NCBI GenBank assembly: GCA_004794785.1 | Contig: SJOL01008988.1 | Location: 1,456,073 to 1,520,072 of the forward strand | From: Opisthorchis felineus | Taxonomy: Eukaryota; Platyhelminthes; Trematoda; Opisthorchiida; Opisthorchiidae | Direction of reading: 5' to 3' | DNA: 64,000 bases | Part shown: piece after piece, positions 19,574-32,995 of the stretch | Numbering within the stretch: position 1 is the first letter of the stretch | Layout: each line of letters starts with the position of its first letter | The notes under the pieces: model-generated | What the model was told of the DNA's origin: nothing | Seen by the model: only the letters and a program-made list of their open reading frames with translations | Databases searched by the model: none | Position numbers and translations under genes: made by a program

Positions 19574-22500
19574 AGACATGTTTATCGCTCTCGGGTAAAA
19601 CTTAGGTAACATGCTTGAAAATTTGTTGTTTCACCAGGACGCAATATACAATCCAGTGATTTGATTCTGTTTACTTCTGCTTTATTCCATTACTCATCGC
19701 GGATTTTTTTACTCAAATACAACTCCGTCACTATTGGCTGGCTTGAAAGTTTGATGTTGATAAAACTGCTTTCTTTCTAAAAGAAAAGTTAGTCGCTTCG
19801 TGATTGCTTGCTTAAAAGCTTGAGGAAGTCAAATCCAGATTGCCTCCTTGGAGTAATCTTTCACATACAAACCAAATAATCTAGTAATGATCTCATAAGT
19901 AGATGGCAGCAACTCATAGATTGCTACTAAATAGCCTTCTGCAAAATTTAGCTCAAGTATTCGGTTTCCGTACGTTGATTTCAACACAGGCTGCTAGCAA
20001 GCGACTGAGCGTCCTTGTGATCAGATTCTCACGCTTAACTAATTCAAACCTTCTCAATCCTCCAAGCAAGAGATAGAAATTTTCCTAAACCAACCATGTG
20101 AGCAACGTCAGGAGTGGGTTGACAAACCTGGAAGAGCATTCTTTCCTTTGAACCAAATAAGTCATATGGCCCTAATAGGCTCACAGTTGCATTCACGTTG
20201 TATCGCACTCCAAAAGCACGCATTAGAGACACGGGGTTTGGAATTCAATTTTTATTAGTTGGTTTAAGGAAACATTGTCGCCCCTACCCATACGTTTGGT
20301 CATATTAAGACCTATATGAACACGCCCTTTAAAAAAACTCAGGTTACTTGGATCAAACGGCTTGGTCACTTATGACACATGAGAAACGGACCATGTCGTA
20401 ATAAACGCCCAGATTTCTCAAGTTGACATGGACTGATCAGTTCGCTACAACTCCGTTGCAGCACATGTTCGCTCTTCTCCAATAGCTTAAGCGAATGTGG
20501 ATGTGACGTCGACTATCTCCCTTAGTTTTGGACACGAATTTCAAGTGTCCTGGATGGCCCCGAAGTACCTAATAATGAAAAGCTCAACCCAGGTGGTTGG
20601 GGTATTCCGCTTAAATCTCTGGCTACTCATATTAAATGAAGTAACTTACCTGTTGTGACAAATTCGAAGGGATGCGCGAGATTTCCGGAGCACGCTAATA
20701 TCGTACTAAATGAAACGATATATTCAATTAAAGAGCGTCATAAACGTGTGAGTCACCTGGGATTCAGTACAGCCTCCCTTCAACACCAACTTAATTTGTA
20801 AATGAGTGTATTTCGCCAGTTACATGCCACATGATGTTCAAGTAGAAACTCGGTTAGTGATCAAGTACCGCAAAACTGTCAGTGGAAGAACTTCCAGCAA
20901 CCTTACAAGTAGTGTACTATGTCGAGAAAAGCAAAAATAGTTTTGCGGGTGATTCACAAACTGCAAAGCGTAGTGCTGTTTGTTGTTGGACCGCAGATTA
21001 TTCATGAAATAGCACGTCTCGTTCAAGTGTTTTGACAACGGCGGTGTACAAAAGTAATAATCGAATTAGACTGAGTGCCCGGTCTGCGTCCATCGGTCTG
21101 GAGTCACCTTGCGAATGAATGGCCTCACTCTAATTCTAAAATTATGACTATTCATCATGGACGCCTTCAAGCTTTTACTTTGTCTTACATCATCCCTCCG
21201 AAAGTAATCAGAGGGTAAGAACCTCAGACACGGTACGTGACCCACTGTCATCGCGGTGACGACGTTGTTTTCGATCCCACGACACGAGAACGCGGTTTGT
21301 TAGGTATAGTTTATCCTTTGGCAGCGTGATCCAATAAATGGATGAATGTGAGCGCAAGACCCAAATAACTAATAAGCATTACAGCTTGCTCACTTAGTAA
21401 CGAATAAACTAACACAACTGATCTTCGTGATCGGCAACCATCCTTATTAGTCGCTGGCCCTCAGTTTATACTCCATAGTATCATGTCCGGAGCCAACACA
21501 TTAGAGTGCATTGCAAAGCTGATTTCCACTGCAAGCGCCTTAAATTGGTCGCCTGATTCTGACTTGTTCCCAAATTTTTGGAAACACTGCTTTCAGTTCA
21601 AATTCAACCTCATTTAATAGCAACTGAGACACGGTTAAGCTCTCCTATAGATAACAGGCTCTATCTGGTACTAACAGTGTACCTAGTGGGCACTACATAT
21701 TATCTGGCTTAATACCGAAGTCCAAGTGGCATCAACGTTTAGACGTCTAGGGCGAACAGAAACTGTGAATTCATGATGTTCATCACTTCCCAACTTTCTG
21801 TTTGTATTTCGAAAACAAACGACAGCATCACATGGATTAATTCAGCTCACACTAACTCACCGGTTTGATTTCAAAGCATTGCTCCGATTCTTCGAACACT
21901 TACCTCCTGTTGAATCGGCCAACATGAGAAAATGTAAGAAGCAAAAGGCAGATTGAGGGAAGAAGTGAGGGTCTCGTCTATTGGTATTTTAGAGAGTAAA
22001 ACTGGACAGCCGGCTACTTAATTTAGGCTGACCAGTTAGAGGATTCAACCTCGCTAATGACTACGTTATGTTGCCCCGTCAAACCCTGTCTTCGATGTTC
22101 AATGAGAATTGTCATCTACCCTCCAGACAGGCAGACATTTTCCAGGCTTACTAGGTCGTGGTTTTCAAGCACTCGTAATTGGAAATTTTGTCAGCAGTTC
22201 GTTCGCTTCCAACCTGATCGAAGATTCTTAGACAGCTTTAGACGGAGTGATATCTCTGAGGAAACAGACACGAGGAAAAAACGAAAACTTTATGCACTTG
22301 TTCGGATCGTAATGGTTAAGCTGATCTCTCAATAGCACTTTTTATTTCACCGTCAAATCTGACACAGAATATATAGGAAGGGGCTGCAAACTTGGAGTGG
22401 CTTCAAACTCGGCAACAGGACAGAGTACTTTCCAGTACCTTCTAAGAAGGAGCACTCGTCGACAGTTGTGAGCAGGTAATCTGTTACTTAGACAGTCCGG

Positions 22501-23255
22501 AATAAAATATACTCAGGTGGATTTGGAACCGTTTCCAGCAGTCGGTCAACGAAGAAGGTGAAACAGAAGGATAAGATCCAACACTTTTGGTGACCCCAGA
22601 CTGATGTGGAGAAAGTTGTAGAATGACGTTGTGGACACAACTATTCCAAGCGTCCAGCAGGGTGCATTCATGATCTCTACTCCTAAGCGGACTTCAAAAC
22701 AATCCACTGTTTTTGTTAACTTCATGTTGCAATGTGTAAATAGCTAGATCGAAATGAAAGAGCTCTTAGAATCTTCTGCGCTTCTATAATATGAGCACAA
22801 GTTTTGCTGCATCTGTTTCATTAATCATCCATTCACCCATTGAGTTGTGCATCATGCAGACCAGGTAATCCCGTATGTTTAGCGTATACATAGCAGCGCT
22901 CTGTTAGTGTTAATTCTATTACTGCCAACTACTACACAGTCTTCTCTGTACAATAACCGTATAACAGTTTGTAGCAGTTGATAGACAGCTTATTGAACTG
23001 CTTTAGCAAGAGGACACAAAGCTGCTGAAGGTATCTTCTCTCGGACTGTTGCTACACTCCTGACAAAAGAAAAATGCTTAGCCGAATAAGCAATCGGTTT
23101 TGACAGGTCAGCTCCGGAGACCGATCACCCAAGTCACACAGGTTCTTGAGATTGTTCCCGTCTTTTGTCTACGGCCACGTACACTGGGTGCCTCAATGGC
23201 TTGGTCATACCCACATGAACATTCTGACTATGTAACGTCTACCACACCCACGCAG
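19574..23255. other. Gene-poor stretch
   Basis: 3.7 kb after the PGRP stop codon. Apart from one dispersed repeat at 20620-20870, I recognise no exon, RNA gene or element. Short ORFs (such as 22057-22335 +) lack splice support. Confidence 0.4.
20620..20870 (+). repeat. Dispersed repeat family C, copy 1
   Basis: The block 'taaatgagtgtatttcgcca' followed by 'tgatgttcaagtagaaa' recurs, diverged, at 26560-26710 and 36165-36430. There is no coding capacity. It is probably a terminal or 3' piece of a retroelement. Confidence 0.45.
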
Positions 23256-23512
23256 AATACGACAGACTGGAGAGGGGGCAAAACCTTGCAAACGTCCGTG
23301 GCCCGAACGTGTGTGACTACATTGACATTTCCGAAAAAGATGCGGACTGCTCGATTTTGTTGCCATATTTTGAAGTGAATCCATCTAACTCACGACGCGC
23401 TCTTCTAGAAATCCGTACATTTAGCTTAGTTATGGAGTGCCCATTGGGTGCGCGTTGTGCCCACCGAAACACGCAAAATATGCGGTCGGTACAAACTAAC
23501 CCGTGCAACCAG
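23256..23512 (+). CDS. Orphan exon, unrecognised
   Basis: Acceptor 'taccacacccacgcag' (23255) and donor AACCAG|GTCTTC (23512/23513) enclose 257 nt, open in one frame (YDRLERGQNLANVRG and onward, 'VCDYIDISEKDADCS'). Entry is 2 nt and exit is phase 0. Six cysteines, acidic stretch; no family recognised. No partner exon was found nearby. The minus strand is also open here (116 codons), which lowers confidence. Confidence 0.35.
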
Positions 23513-24469
23513 GTCTTCTTTTGTGTCTGTCTGGCGACGTGGCCTCGTGACCTGGTCTGCTGATCGTTATTGTGACTTACGAGGCTTACCAGACGCCAGA
23601 GCTCAAAGCTAAGTGGACATTCATTTAGATAGCAGGGCTTTTTTAGTCTAGCTGTACGCTGGTCCACTGCTACTCACTTTGTGTAGCTTCAACCTACAAG
23701 GTGTTGGATGGAGAGCGTGCGTAAAGTGACTAAGGAAGGGCACGTCCCCCTGCTTCGGTACTACACAATGGATGGACGACTTGCGAGTGCTTCTTTATCG
23801 GTCTCATCGTTTTTTCTAACTTCATCGTTTTGGCACAGGCATGACCCAATAAATCGTTAGCTTATCCTTTAGCAAAAACTGCAGATGTTGGAGAACATGA
23901 ACGCCCAAAGAGGGATTTTGACTGTTTCCTGTATTCTCCCAGCTAACCGAAGTAGGAAGAGGGTAACAAGGCCATCTTTAATGGATTTCATGGTTCAGGC
24001 GTCGTCAAAAGGGAAAACTGTTCATTGCCGAAGCGGTTCATATCGCCGTTTCTCTGGCAGTAATCGCAGTGAAAGCATCTAGGAGCTGAATTCACACTTT
24101 CTCAATAGGATAGCTCCCTGAAAAGCAAAATATATTATATAAACGGAAACAACCCCCCGAGGGTATTATGCAGCCTTGATGCAAAAGGCACATTCATCTC
24201 CGACGAAACAACAATACGCCGTCATGGTCTCCCCACGCAGGGCTCTGGGCGTCGACAGAAATAGCGCAACTGGCACAAAAGCTTCTACAGAAGGCTGTTT
24301 TCGTTTCCAAGCATGTTAGGTGAGACGCCCCAACTAATCGGGATTGAAAAGCACGCAGACCCGCGTGGCTTCCAGTGAGGTAATAGCACTCTAGAAATTC
24401 CGAGGTGACTACAGCTTTGCTTCGAGGTTGGCTTTACTCTCTTACTCGGCGCCTTTCGGGCAGCCGAGG

Positions 24470-25160
24470 AAAATTCTCATTTTTTGGTAACTGACCGGGT
24501 GCCTGTTGATCTATTCGCCGAGCTTGGCAACTGACTGGCTGACGTTTGGTTGCCATTCAAGGAGACATCTTCAGTGCTCTGTTGGGTGGGTGATTCCTCT
24601 CTCCGTGCTTGCGCTTATATAGTTTGCAAAGAGCAGCCTTGAGCTGTAACCTGATTAGCTATCGACTATCATTATCGCACTTAGAACCCTACTGGTTCGA
24701 TCGTGGTCTGTACTGCGTGGGGGTTCGTCTTCCTGTTGTTTGATTGGTTGATGTTTTACCTTCTATTTTTGGTAGTTTCATGTCTCCATTCTGACTGGTC
24801 CATATCCGAGAATGAGCCTGGTCGGTTTACTTGCAGTGAGGCTTCGGTTATTTTTTGGTTGGTACGGTAGTCGGATTCAGTGATCCTTGATGATAGCTGC
24901 AAATGCCGGTCCAATTATTTGCCGTTTCAACCCGGATTTCTTTTTGCTTTAGTTCTACTGCTTTCTTCTTCAATTCTTTGTTCCCACAGTGTTTGATGGT
25001 TCTGGATTCCATTTGGCCTCGGAGGCTGATGGACAGGGTCGATCTCAATGTGACTGTTTATTGCTCCATCATTGGAGTACCACACCTCCGTGAATTCGCG
25101 TTATTTCTTTGTTCTTGCTTGTCCTAGTACGCTGACGTGGTTCAAAAAGTAGAATTTGCG
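24470..25160 (-). mobile_element. Penelope-like element 3' end (GIY-YIG C-terminus plus terminal repeat)
   Basis: On the minus strand, around 25100-25020, an open stretch reads VWYSNDGAINSHIEIDPVHQ, matching the 'W-S...S-INRHI-x-LDP-x-Y' end of the GIY-YIG nuclease of Penelope-like elements. Decayed sequence with stops follows, then a TATATAAG box near 24620, then the terminal repeat with a mutated hammerhead core: CTGAAGA at 24574-24568, stem gtctcc, and CAAAC (24548-24544) in place of GAAAC. This single element ties the terminal repeats elsewhere in the window to PLEs. It is dead: stops and a truncated 5' part. Confidence 0.65.
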
Positions 25161-26559
25161 GATCAACAGGGACTTCCAGTAGTTCCATACAATGAATGTC
25201 GTTTGGTAAACGGGTTTTGTGGCTGCGTTTCAATCGACGGAGACCTGTTTGTTCAATGGCTTGATAGGTTTATATGAAGTATAACAGTGATGAAATGATC
25301 ACCTTCGCATTTGCATTATAACTTTAGGAACCAGTAATAAACTCAGGCTGTTCAGTGCACAGAAAACCAAGAAGATACCGAAACTAATGAGGACAGAGAT
25401 ACCCTCGAGGATAGGGCTACTCGGGTTTCACTTTCTCGGTCTTAAATGCTCTAAAGTTACATATCCTAGCAGGTACGGTTCCGGAGGCTACCGCGCAGAC
25501 CACAATGAATAGTGTAATGTCATTTTGACAGTATTCTGGCATGGCTCTCAATTAACCGGGAAATAATAAACTGACAGGCCGATTATTCGGACTGGTCGTT
25601 TCATGAAAGAATTGAATCACTGCATTTCTGGTGGCCATCACTGCTGCTTGGACGCTGAAACATCGATAGTCCAGCTTCAGACAACTGCACACCAGCAATG
25701 CGACACTGTCTGACCGGCCTGTCTGCCCGAACTCAGTGCTTCGTACATTGGACAATGAGGCGATATAAAGTCGTACCTCAGCAAGCCATCGAAGATGCTT
25801 GATTGAAGTAAGGTGAGTGAGTGACAACAGCCTCTTTCACGGTTCATTTTGTGAAATCCGTACGGTTGCTGCTGAGATCGCCGTCATCGCTATTGTCACT
25901 TGGCTCAGGCTTAAAAGCGCATTATGGTGCACCGAGACCACAAGTGGGGTCTGTCTGACACGATGACTGTCACTGTTCACAGTTCACTACTGCAAAATAT
26001 GGAGCTGATGAAGATGTATCTGTCACTAGGTGAAAGAATGGAAGCGGCCTAACACAAGTGAAACGGGAAAGCAGATCACAATACTGTCAATTTTGTCGGT
26101 GTTTGTCCTCATCAAACATGGTGAACACTAGTGGTTCATCAACCTGCCACTGACGAATGGTAGAAAGGGTCAGCTTCTGTTAAAATTTCATCTTTTCCTC
26201 GGAAAAGTACAATGAAGGTGTTCGTAACATCCATATAAACTGAGCTTTCCTCGGATGACTGCAAAATTTAATAACAGTGGTTCGTTTCTTTACACATACC
26301 CAACAAGAAACACTCCCGTTGAGGAAAAAAGGCATCTCAACCCCGCAGAGGTTTCATCAAGGGCAAGATTTTAGCGGTGTAATGTTGTGTGATATTTTCT
26401 TGAAGGGAAGCTACTCATAAGAATTCTGGAAACCATTTGACAGCTCACGATCGGTTTTGCACTTCTTGTGGCTTATCAGGTAGGTGCTGTAGCAGGCGCC
26501 ATGTTTCTGTCAAACCCAAACTGTGCCCATTTGGCGAGATGCACTTAAAAGCTAAGTTT

Positions 26560-26710
26560 GGTTAACTGGAAACTTAAATGGATCCCAGCTGAATCCCTCG
26601 TTTATGTTATTCAACTGGGACTAGGTTGAGTCTCCCGTTAAGACCAAATTAGCTTGTAAATGAGTGTATTTCGAGAAAGTTGTGAAACACTATGAGATAA
26701 GTGGAGATGA
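26560..26710 (+). repeat. Dispersed repeat family C, copy 2
   Basis: Shares 'ttgtaaatgagtgtatttcg' with copy 1 at 20797; the flanks are diverged. Confidence 0.4.
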
Positions 26711-27125
26711 ATAAAGTCTGACCAACGTGTGATACTCTGGGGGATTAGTCAGATCTGAAACCCGGGAACAGTTGCAAGATATGATATGATCATTTTTGGA
26801 AAAGTTTGGAAAACAACTGGTAGATGTCAGATATGTGTTTATTGCATAAGCCATGAATCGCACGAATTGCATAAGCTGATGTACTCATACTATATCGCTC
26901 TAATATTCCTTCACATACAGGTATAAAAGACGCTGTCTTGTTCCAGGTTAGGTGGAATTATCAACCAGACGGAACTCTCACAATAACTGCGGGGTTGGTC
27001 TTTTACCTGGATATCCAAATCGATCGACGTTAGCTTACAATCCTTTCATCATTCTGTTACGCCAATACCTTTCACGGATTTGACTTGATTTAGACTGTCA
27101 ACAGGTAACACGCTTACCAGGAGGC

Positions 27126-27305
27126 TTGAGAATTGTTGCTTGAGATTTCGTGTTTTAAGTGGAGCGAGTCTCTATTGAAAAGCTGAGGAGCTCTGTACAA
27201 CGATTTCGCCCTTATTGGGAATCATCGGCAGTGCGCATTTCAAGAAACTCCAGGGAGTCTCGAACCCGCGATCTATCGGCTAGTAGTTTGAACACAACCG
27301 CTTGC
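27126..27305 (-). repeat. SINE family B copy
   Basis: On the minus strand: a tRNA-like head with B box 'gggttcgagac', then 'cctggagtttcttgaaatgc', then 'gattcccaataagggcgaaa'. It lies about 300 bp from the head-to-head pair at 27440-27820. Confidence 0.55.
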
Positions 27306-27439
27306 GGTGTGATCAGCTCGCATTTAGACACTCATCCTTCTATCACGGGATCCACATCACCTGGTCACACTTGTTAACTGGTTCCTCGAGTGATTACTTC
27401 TCAGATGGTGAATTTTATTATTCACTTGAGTTACTCATG

Positions 27440-27820
27440 GATCGTTGGTAGTGTGAGGATATTTGGAGATTTTCAACTGAGATTTCGTCCTGCAGGTGGA
27501 GCCGATCTATTCTTCGAAGCCCCGAATCAACATACCGCTGTTTCATCCTTGTTGGGAATAAACGTAATCAGCCTAAGTGTGAGCTGGTCACAGCGCTGAT
27601 CAGTCGCTTATATCCGAACGGTTAAGTGTTCCAACTGCTAGAGGTCACTGGTTCGAAACTCCCTGAAGTTTCGTCAGATGCGCACTGTTCATGATGCAGA
27701 TGCCAATAAGGACAAAACACTATTGTGTAGTGCTTTGCGGTTTTTAAACAAAGATTTGCTTCACTTAAAGCACGAATTCTCAATTTCGAATCCCCAAATA
27801 TCCTCACACTAACAGTAAAT
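27440..27820. repeat. Inverted pair of SINE-B copies with shared flanks
   Basis: A minus-strand 3' part (27475-27600) abuts a fuller plus-strand copy (27596-27778). Beyond both copies the flanks are also inverted: 'gtgtgaggatatttgg' at 27455 and its complement near 27800. The whole is a ~380-bp imperfect fold-back. B box 'tggttcgaaac' of the plus copy is near 27650. Confidence 0.6.
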
Positions 27821-29999
27821 TTATACTGTTTGAGTCTCCTACTAGAACCATAAGGTCCATTGTTATCTTAGTTCTTGCTAGTCTCCTTTCTTGAATGTTG
27901 CTGAAGGTGGTTACTACAGTGTTCAGAGTCACGCTGTCACTGCCATGGGTAATTCTGCTGGCTAAATCCTTGAAGAATGAACAACATCTGAGAGTACTGG
28001 ATGAGATTAATTTTTAGTTTGCTCATGCCATGATGCTGCATGTGTAGAAACCAGAGTCCAATTAGGGCGACTAGCAACAGTTTCTGTAACATGACGGCGA
28101 CAACACATTTGCTACAGTGTGCACCGACAAGTTCCTTTATTAACTATTTAGTTGTCGGCTGATTGCTTTTCACCCAAAGAAACACTTCCCGAGATGGGTC
28201 CCGCTGAAGGACAGTCCACAGTAAGCATTCTTCGCCAGATTTCCATAAGGTTTCCTGTATCCGGAATTGCCGGAAATCTCTCCCGAAATGTAGATCTTAC
28301 TGTTGGAGAAAGGCCACGAGCCCTATGAGCTATGAGGAAATAACACCATAATGCAAGAGTTGAAGAGTCGGATGACAATTTTAAATGGTGTTTGGGATTC
28401 AGGCCAATGTGGCGATGGTTCCTATGCCGTCCAAAAGCTGGTTATGTCTACTGATTAAATTAAACTCCAGGTTCATGCCATCATTATCCGAGAAGTGCTG
28501 GACATACACGTAGATTGCACAGGACAGTATCCAGATCGGGTTCCTTCTTTCCAATACAACTCCTTTGGCTTCTCGATTAGGATGTTAGTAAGTTCGTTAT
28601 GGTTGGTTATCGTAGAAGAATATTTGGTTATAGGAACAATATGTCATACTGAGAGCAGTAGGAGTTGTAGAACCCGTCTGTCTCATAAGCTCCATGCAAC
28701 AAGGATGACAGAATGCCCGGGTAGGGTGGAACTAAAAGTGCAGTGCTTAGACCTAGTACAGGGGAACCTCAAGTTTGTGGTGAAAACGATGAGGGACAAG
28801 GTGTCCACATCTGTGAATGGCACTGATGCAACACATCCGAGCACCTTTCCAGAGTAAGGTATCATCAGCAGGAATGACCCAGCACATTTTGCGAGCATCA
28901 TCGCACAGAAGCCCAGCACGAAGTAAACAAGCGTTGACTGGGAAGCGACCGCCAGTTAGCTCGGATACGTGCCATTTTAAGTAGGGTTCCTAGTCACATG
29001 CAAGGAGAACCACATGAACTCCGATAACATGTTTGAAGTATAGAATTGATCTTTCAATACGAGATAGATTTCTAGTGCACCTATTTTTTACCCATCTCTC
29101 TGGAGAGGCAAGTCTTGTGTTTCAAAATATCGATGGTGAGCTGGGAACTGCTTTAAACTGAAACAGCTGACTCTCAAGTGGTAACTATTTTAGGCGCGAC
29201 TTTTGGAAAACTGTTCAAAGTATTGCAGGTTTCTGATACTAGGCAGCTCCACATTGCTTGCATGAAGGGGCTGTTGAAGGACAATAGAGATTTTGATTGG
29301 GGCGCCCAAAAAAAGAAGTAAAAACAAAAAAGTGCAACATCAACAATCTGACTTAGGCGACTGAAGAACACAAGCAATTTGCTCTGAATTAAAAGAAAGT
29401 TAGGGCCACTCTATACGTATTAGGAGAAACAGCTCCGAACGTAACTGGACTACACAACTGCCAATGGAATAACCGTTTTAGTTGAGACAAATTTAATTGG
29501 TTGTTCTTCACTTGCCCTTGACAGCTGAGTTCTATTTTTGGTATCACTTTTCGGCCCGCCTAGAACTTTCCACGTGAGCTTTATAAACAGCCCGTTTTCG
29601 GCTGCAAATGACACGCCTGTACGCGTCAGTGTTCAGTAGATCAGCTGATTCGCACGTTCATTGGCTTTCTGATTTGGCTAAGCACATCAGGCTATCAAGC
29701 GGCTATCCAGACTCGGGTTCACGGTATTAAGAAGGCATTAAGAAAACTGTGGTCCAGAACAATAAGTTGTGCCATATTTATATCAAGAGACAAACAGAAT
29801 CGCAGGCCACCGAATATTCTCTCCATAAATAATTCCTGAAAGTATTCACAATTTTTGCACAGGTTTACTCTGACTTAGTTCAATTGTACCAGATCCTATA
29901 CACCCCCCCTCCCGAAGAACGCCTACCCCCCAGGACATGTAAAAAAACGACTCCTCCTGGTGGTGCCCATTCAGAAGCCTACATTGAGTGAGTGAATAG
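27821..29999. other. Gene-poor stretch
   Basis: Two overlapping ORFs on opposite strands (28495-28857 + and 28683-28919 -) lack convincing splice sites or a known family. Nothing else is recognised. Confidence 0.35.
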
Positions 30000-30194
30000 G
30001 ATTCCTGCTTATCAGTTCTACAAGGACCTATGGGAGCATTCCAGACAACCAAGCTTCCCATATAGTATCGGAACACCCGGTCATTGAAGTATGAGTGGAA
30101 ACGCAGAAAGCCATTCAGTTGAGTTCGGTTTTTCAACCATAAACTATGTTCCGAAATATAGTGGTTCCAGCCCGTACAATCACATTGTCCGACA
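30000..30194 (-). CDS. Exon, unrecognised (approximate 3' boundary)
   Basis: A good acceptor on the minus strand ('ttgtattctccttag') ends at 30195. The frame from 30194 is open to 29846 and starts (S)VGQCDCTGWNHYISEH, with 'NRTQLNGF' and 'VWNAPIGPC'. The cysteines and sequon suggest a secreted protein. Several donors are possible (ATAG|GTCCTT near 30027, GGG|GTAGGC near 29930), so the end is uncertain. Neighbouring exons were not found. Confidence 0.35.
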
Positions 30195-32356
30195 CTAAGG
30201 AGAATACAAGGAATTAGAGCCACTCATTGGAGGAAATAGCCCAGTTGGTTCATTTGAAGCTGTTATTCTATTTGGCAGGGACTGCATGAGCTACAAAGTG
30301 GAGGTGATAGCTCTGACGCAGGGTCGCCATTGGCTGCGCGACATACCCATCAGGATCACTAACCATCGGTGCGTCTGGCCTCGGGGTTCCCAGCGCGGGA
30401 GACAGCAATTACCGACAAGACTGAATCGACTGTCAAAGGCTTTCATGCTCCGATACCAACTGATGGACTGACTGCTTCCAGGTCACCTCCATCCGAAACA
30501 TAGGCCTGTCAAACAGGGCATGGGAGGCAAACGGTCCTCTGGCCTAACCAGAGTAACCTATAGAGTGTGACCAGTGACCTATCAAATGTCACATATCCCG
30601 AAGACCACCTAGTCATTGCTGCTGCACCCCTCAAGACAGCCTTTTTGAAGAGAGTCCAGTATTTCGAGGGCACGTGATGGCACTCCCCGTCAGCCATGAT
30701 CTAACGCAACTGTACTCTCTGAAGAGACCAAAAGTCCCGCTTCTTGTGGCTTCCATTTTATGAGCCCTCGATAAGTTAGAGTGCTCAACTGTTAAACATA
30801 TCGCTTGAGGCTGTTGTTCACTGATTTAACGGGTGACCTCGCATTCGTACACAGAGAACACCCATTGCGTACCGAAAGGATGCGAGGCGCTATTGAGGCG
30901 GGTTTCGACTAAGTGTAAAAAATCACTGGATCTAACCACATGTCACGTCCTCTGTTACTCATTACTAGAAAGTACTGTTCTTCCATACTTCTCGATAGAG
31001 TCACGTAGTCTGTGGGTGAATTTAATCAAACTCACAAGACTGCTGTTTTCTGTGCATCCACACAGTGAACAGTCTGGGTCAGCTACATACGGGGTTTGCC
31101 ATTTTGCTTCACACGCTTTGTCGGTTGTGTGCAGGACAGTCCGACAATCGAACCTCCGGCGCAGAAGCAATGACCCGCAGCTGGGGTCGACTTATCATGT
31201 TGGAATATCGCTCTTCCTACCAGCGCCGCACAGAAAAGAAAATCGACCGACAGGTGTTGTGACAAAAGATCCCACATTGTGAATTTGGTGAACTTTTTAT
31301 CGTGAACCGTCTCGCCATGAGGTATCATTTTCATTGAACCTATGCTTCGTGTACATTTCCGTCAGCCAAAGAGCCTTATCTATGTTCGTGTTTAAGATGT
31401 GGGGGACCTGGGGAATTCGCTGGTCACGCCTGAATATCAAATGCACATTGATTGACCTTTTCTCATACTCGATGTAATGCACTTGGTATCCAGTGAAGTA
31501 TGGACTTCAGGAACTTCTAATTTCCATTGCTGCGCAGAGACCCTGGTTTTCTTGGTACCCTACCCATGTACACTGACGAGAAAAATGCTCGCCAAATTGT
31601 TATACCAAGCAACAACCGAATGATCTCATAACCCATTACAACGATCCCTTGTTACCGCCATCATATTTGCCCACCTCATTGTTTATACCACTCGGCTCAA
31701 GAAGTAGCAATTTTCTGTGTAACTGGTGAGTCGCAATGTTCAACAAATTACAATAGCATCCAATTTACTTTACTGGATATTTTTATGACCGTTTCCCAGA
31801 GGATCCGACACTAGCTATGTTTCCGAGGTATTCACTGCAAAAAATAGTACTCCCTAAGACAGGACCCGCTAACTAGATCCTGCTACGCTAGAGGGTGCAC
31901 AGCAGCCCTCCATATCAGCCACGACTCTAAAAGAGTCACCTCCAAAGAAAAGCCGAGTGCTGCCTTCTCCAATAGAGCCCTCGGTGAGGGCATCTTACCG
32001 TCTAGTCACAAAACAATCGCTTTTGTAAACGTCCGGGATATTACGACTGAAGCACTGAAAAAATCCCCCAAACTACCCAATTGGCGCTTCTCCCTGCTAG
32101 AACAAAATGATGGGTGGTTGTTCTTATGACTTGACAATAGGGCGCATTTGAGCTGATTCTACACCGTTCGTCTAATTTACCAAACCAAGCCATGAAAATA
32201 ACACACAGGATTAATAAACATCGTACAAACTCTCAAAATGTCTGAAATATTGATACAAAGCAAACTGAATGTGGGAATAAAACAATCTCGGTTTTTTCCA
32301 AAAAAAATGCAGTTGCTGTGAAATTTCAGGGCATGGATCAGTGGGGGGGGGAAGGG

Positions 32357-32648
32357 TTATTGAGACTGGAGTGGTGTAGAAGAGGAGGAACTCCAAGACG
32401 GGTCCTCGTCCAAAGCGGTTTCCAGTTTATTGTATATAGATGGATCGTCACTGACAATCACCTCACTATCTTCGGCTGGATTGGAGTAAGGGCAAATGGT
32501 ACGTGCAATAATGCAACTCATCCACATAGGTGGATTACCCGAGGATCCACTTGTAAGGAACGAGGCCAGAGAGCCATGTACACACACACGATCGCCTTTG
32601 GTCATATTGCACACGGTAAGGAAGAGATTGTCATCAAACACGTGAACT
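32357..32648 (-). CDS. SSBP1: Mitochondrial single-stranded DNA-binding protein, last exon
   Basis: A strong acceptor ('tgttttttttctcgaaaattacag') precedes an open 292-nt exon ending in TAA at 32357. Spliced to the exon at 40744-40877 it reads ..SSHRVHVFDDNLF, then MTKGDRVCVHGSLASF, then a strand ending SCIIARTICPYS. This is the second half of the SSB OB-fold: W/HRV-x-VF, KGDRV-x-V-x-G, ..IIA..I. Typical mtSSB ends soon after; here an acidic, Ser-rich tail (DEDPSWSSSSSTPLQSQ) follows. Mitochondrial SSB coats single-stranded mtDNA and stimulates the replicative polymerase and helicase. The phase (2 nt out, 1 nt in) forms an Arg codon at the junction. Confidence 0.75.
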
Positions 32649-32944
32649 CTGTAATTTTCGAGAAAAAAAACAGACGGAATTAGTCATGAGTGTGGGTAGG
32701 ACTGCAGCATCACCAATCAGTTAGTAATGCCATCGGGAAACTCGGAAAGGCTAGTCTTTATGTCTTTTTTTCGACTATACTTCCCGGTTCCTCATTCAAG
32801 ACTGTTATTAAAAAGGTAAACTCACTAGCCCCTCGGAAGTCCCAACGTTTTTTTCCAGCAACGCTAACTGAACTTGTAGAGGACTCAACATCAATTTACC
32901 AGTTCTGAGTCATCATAAGCTGTAAGAATCGCATACTTGTCGTA

Positions 32945-32995
32945 CAGTGGTTATAGCTGCCACAGTTTCGTTCACCGATGATTTGGGGAGGTAGT
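32945..32995 (+). repeat. Dispersed repeat family D, copy 1
   Basis: 'gtggttatagctgccacagt' then 'ttcgttcaccgatga'; a near copy is at 39416-39460 in the same orientation. Element type unknown. Confidence 0.4.
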
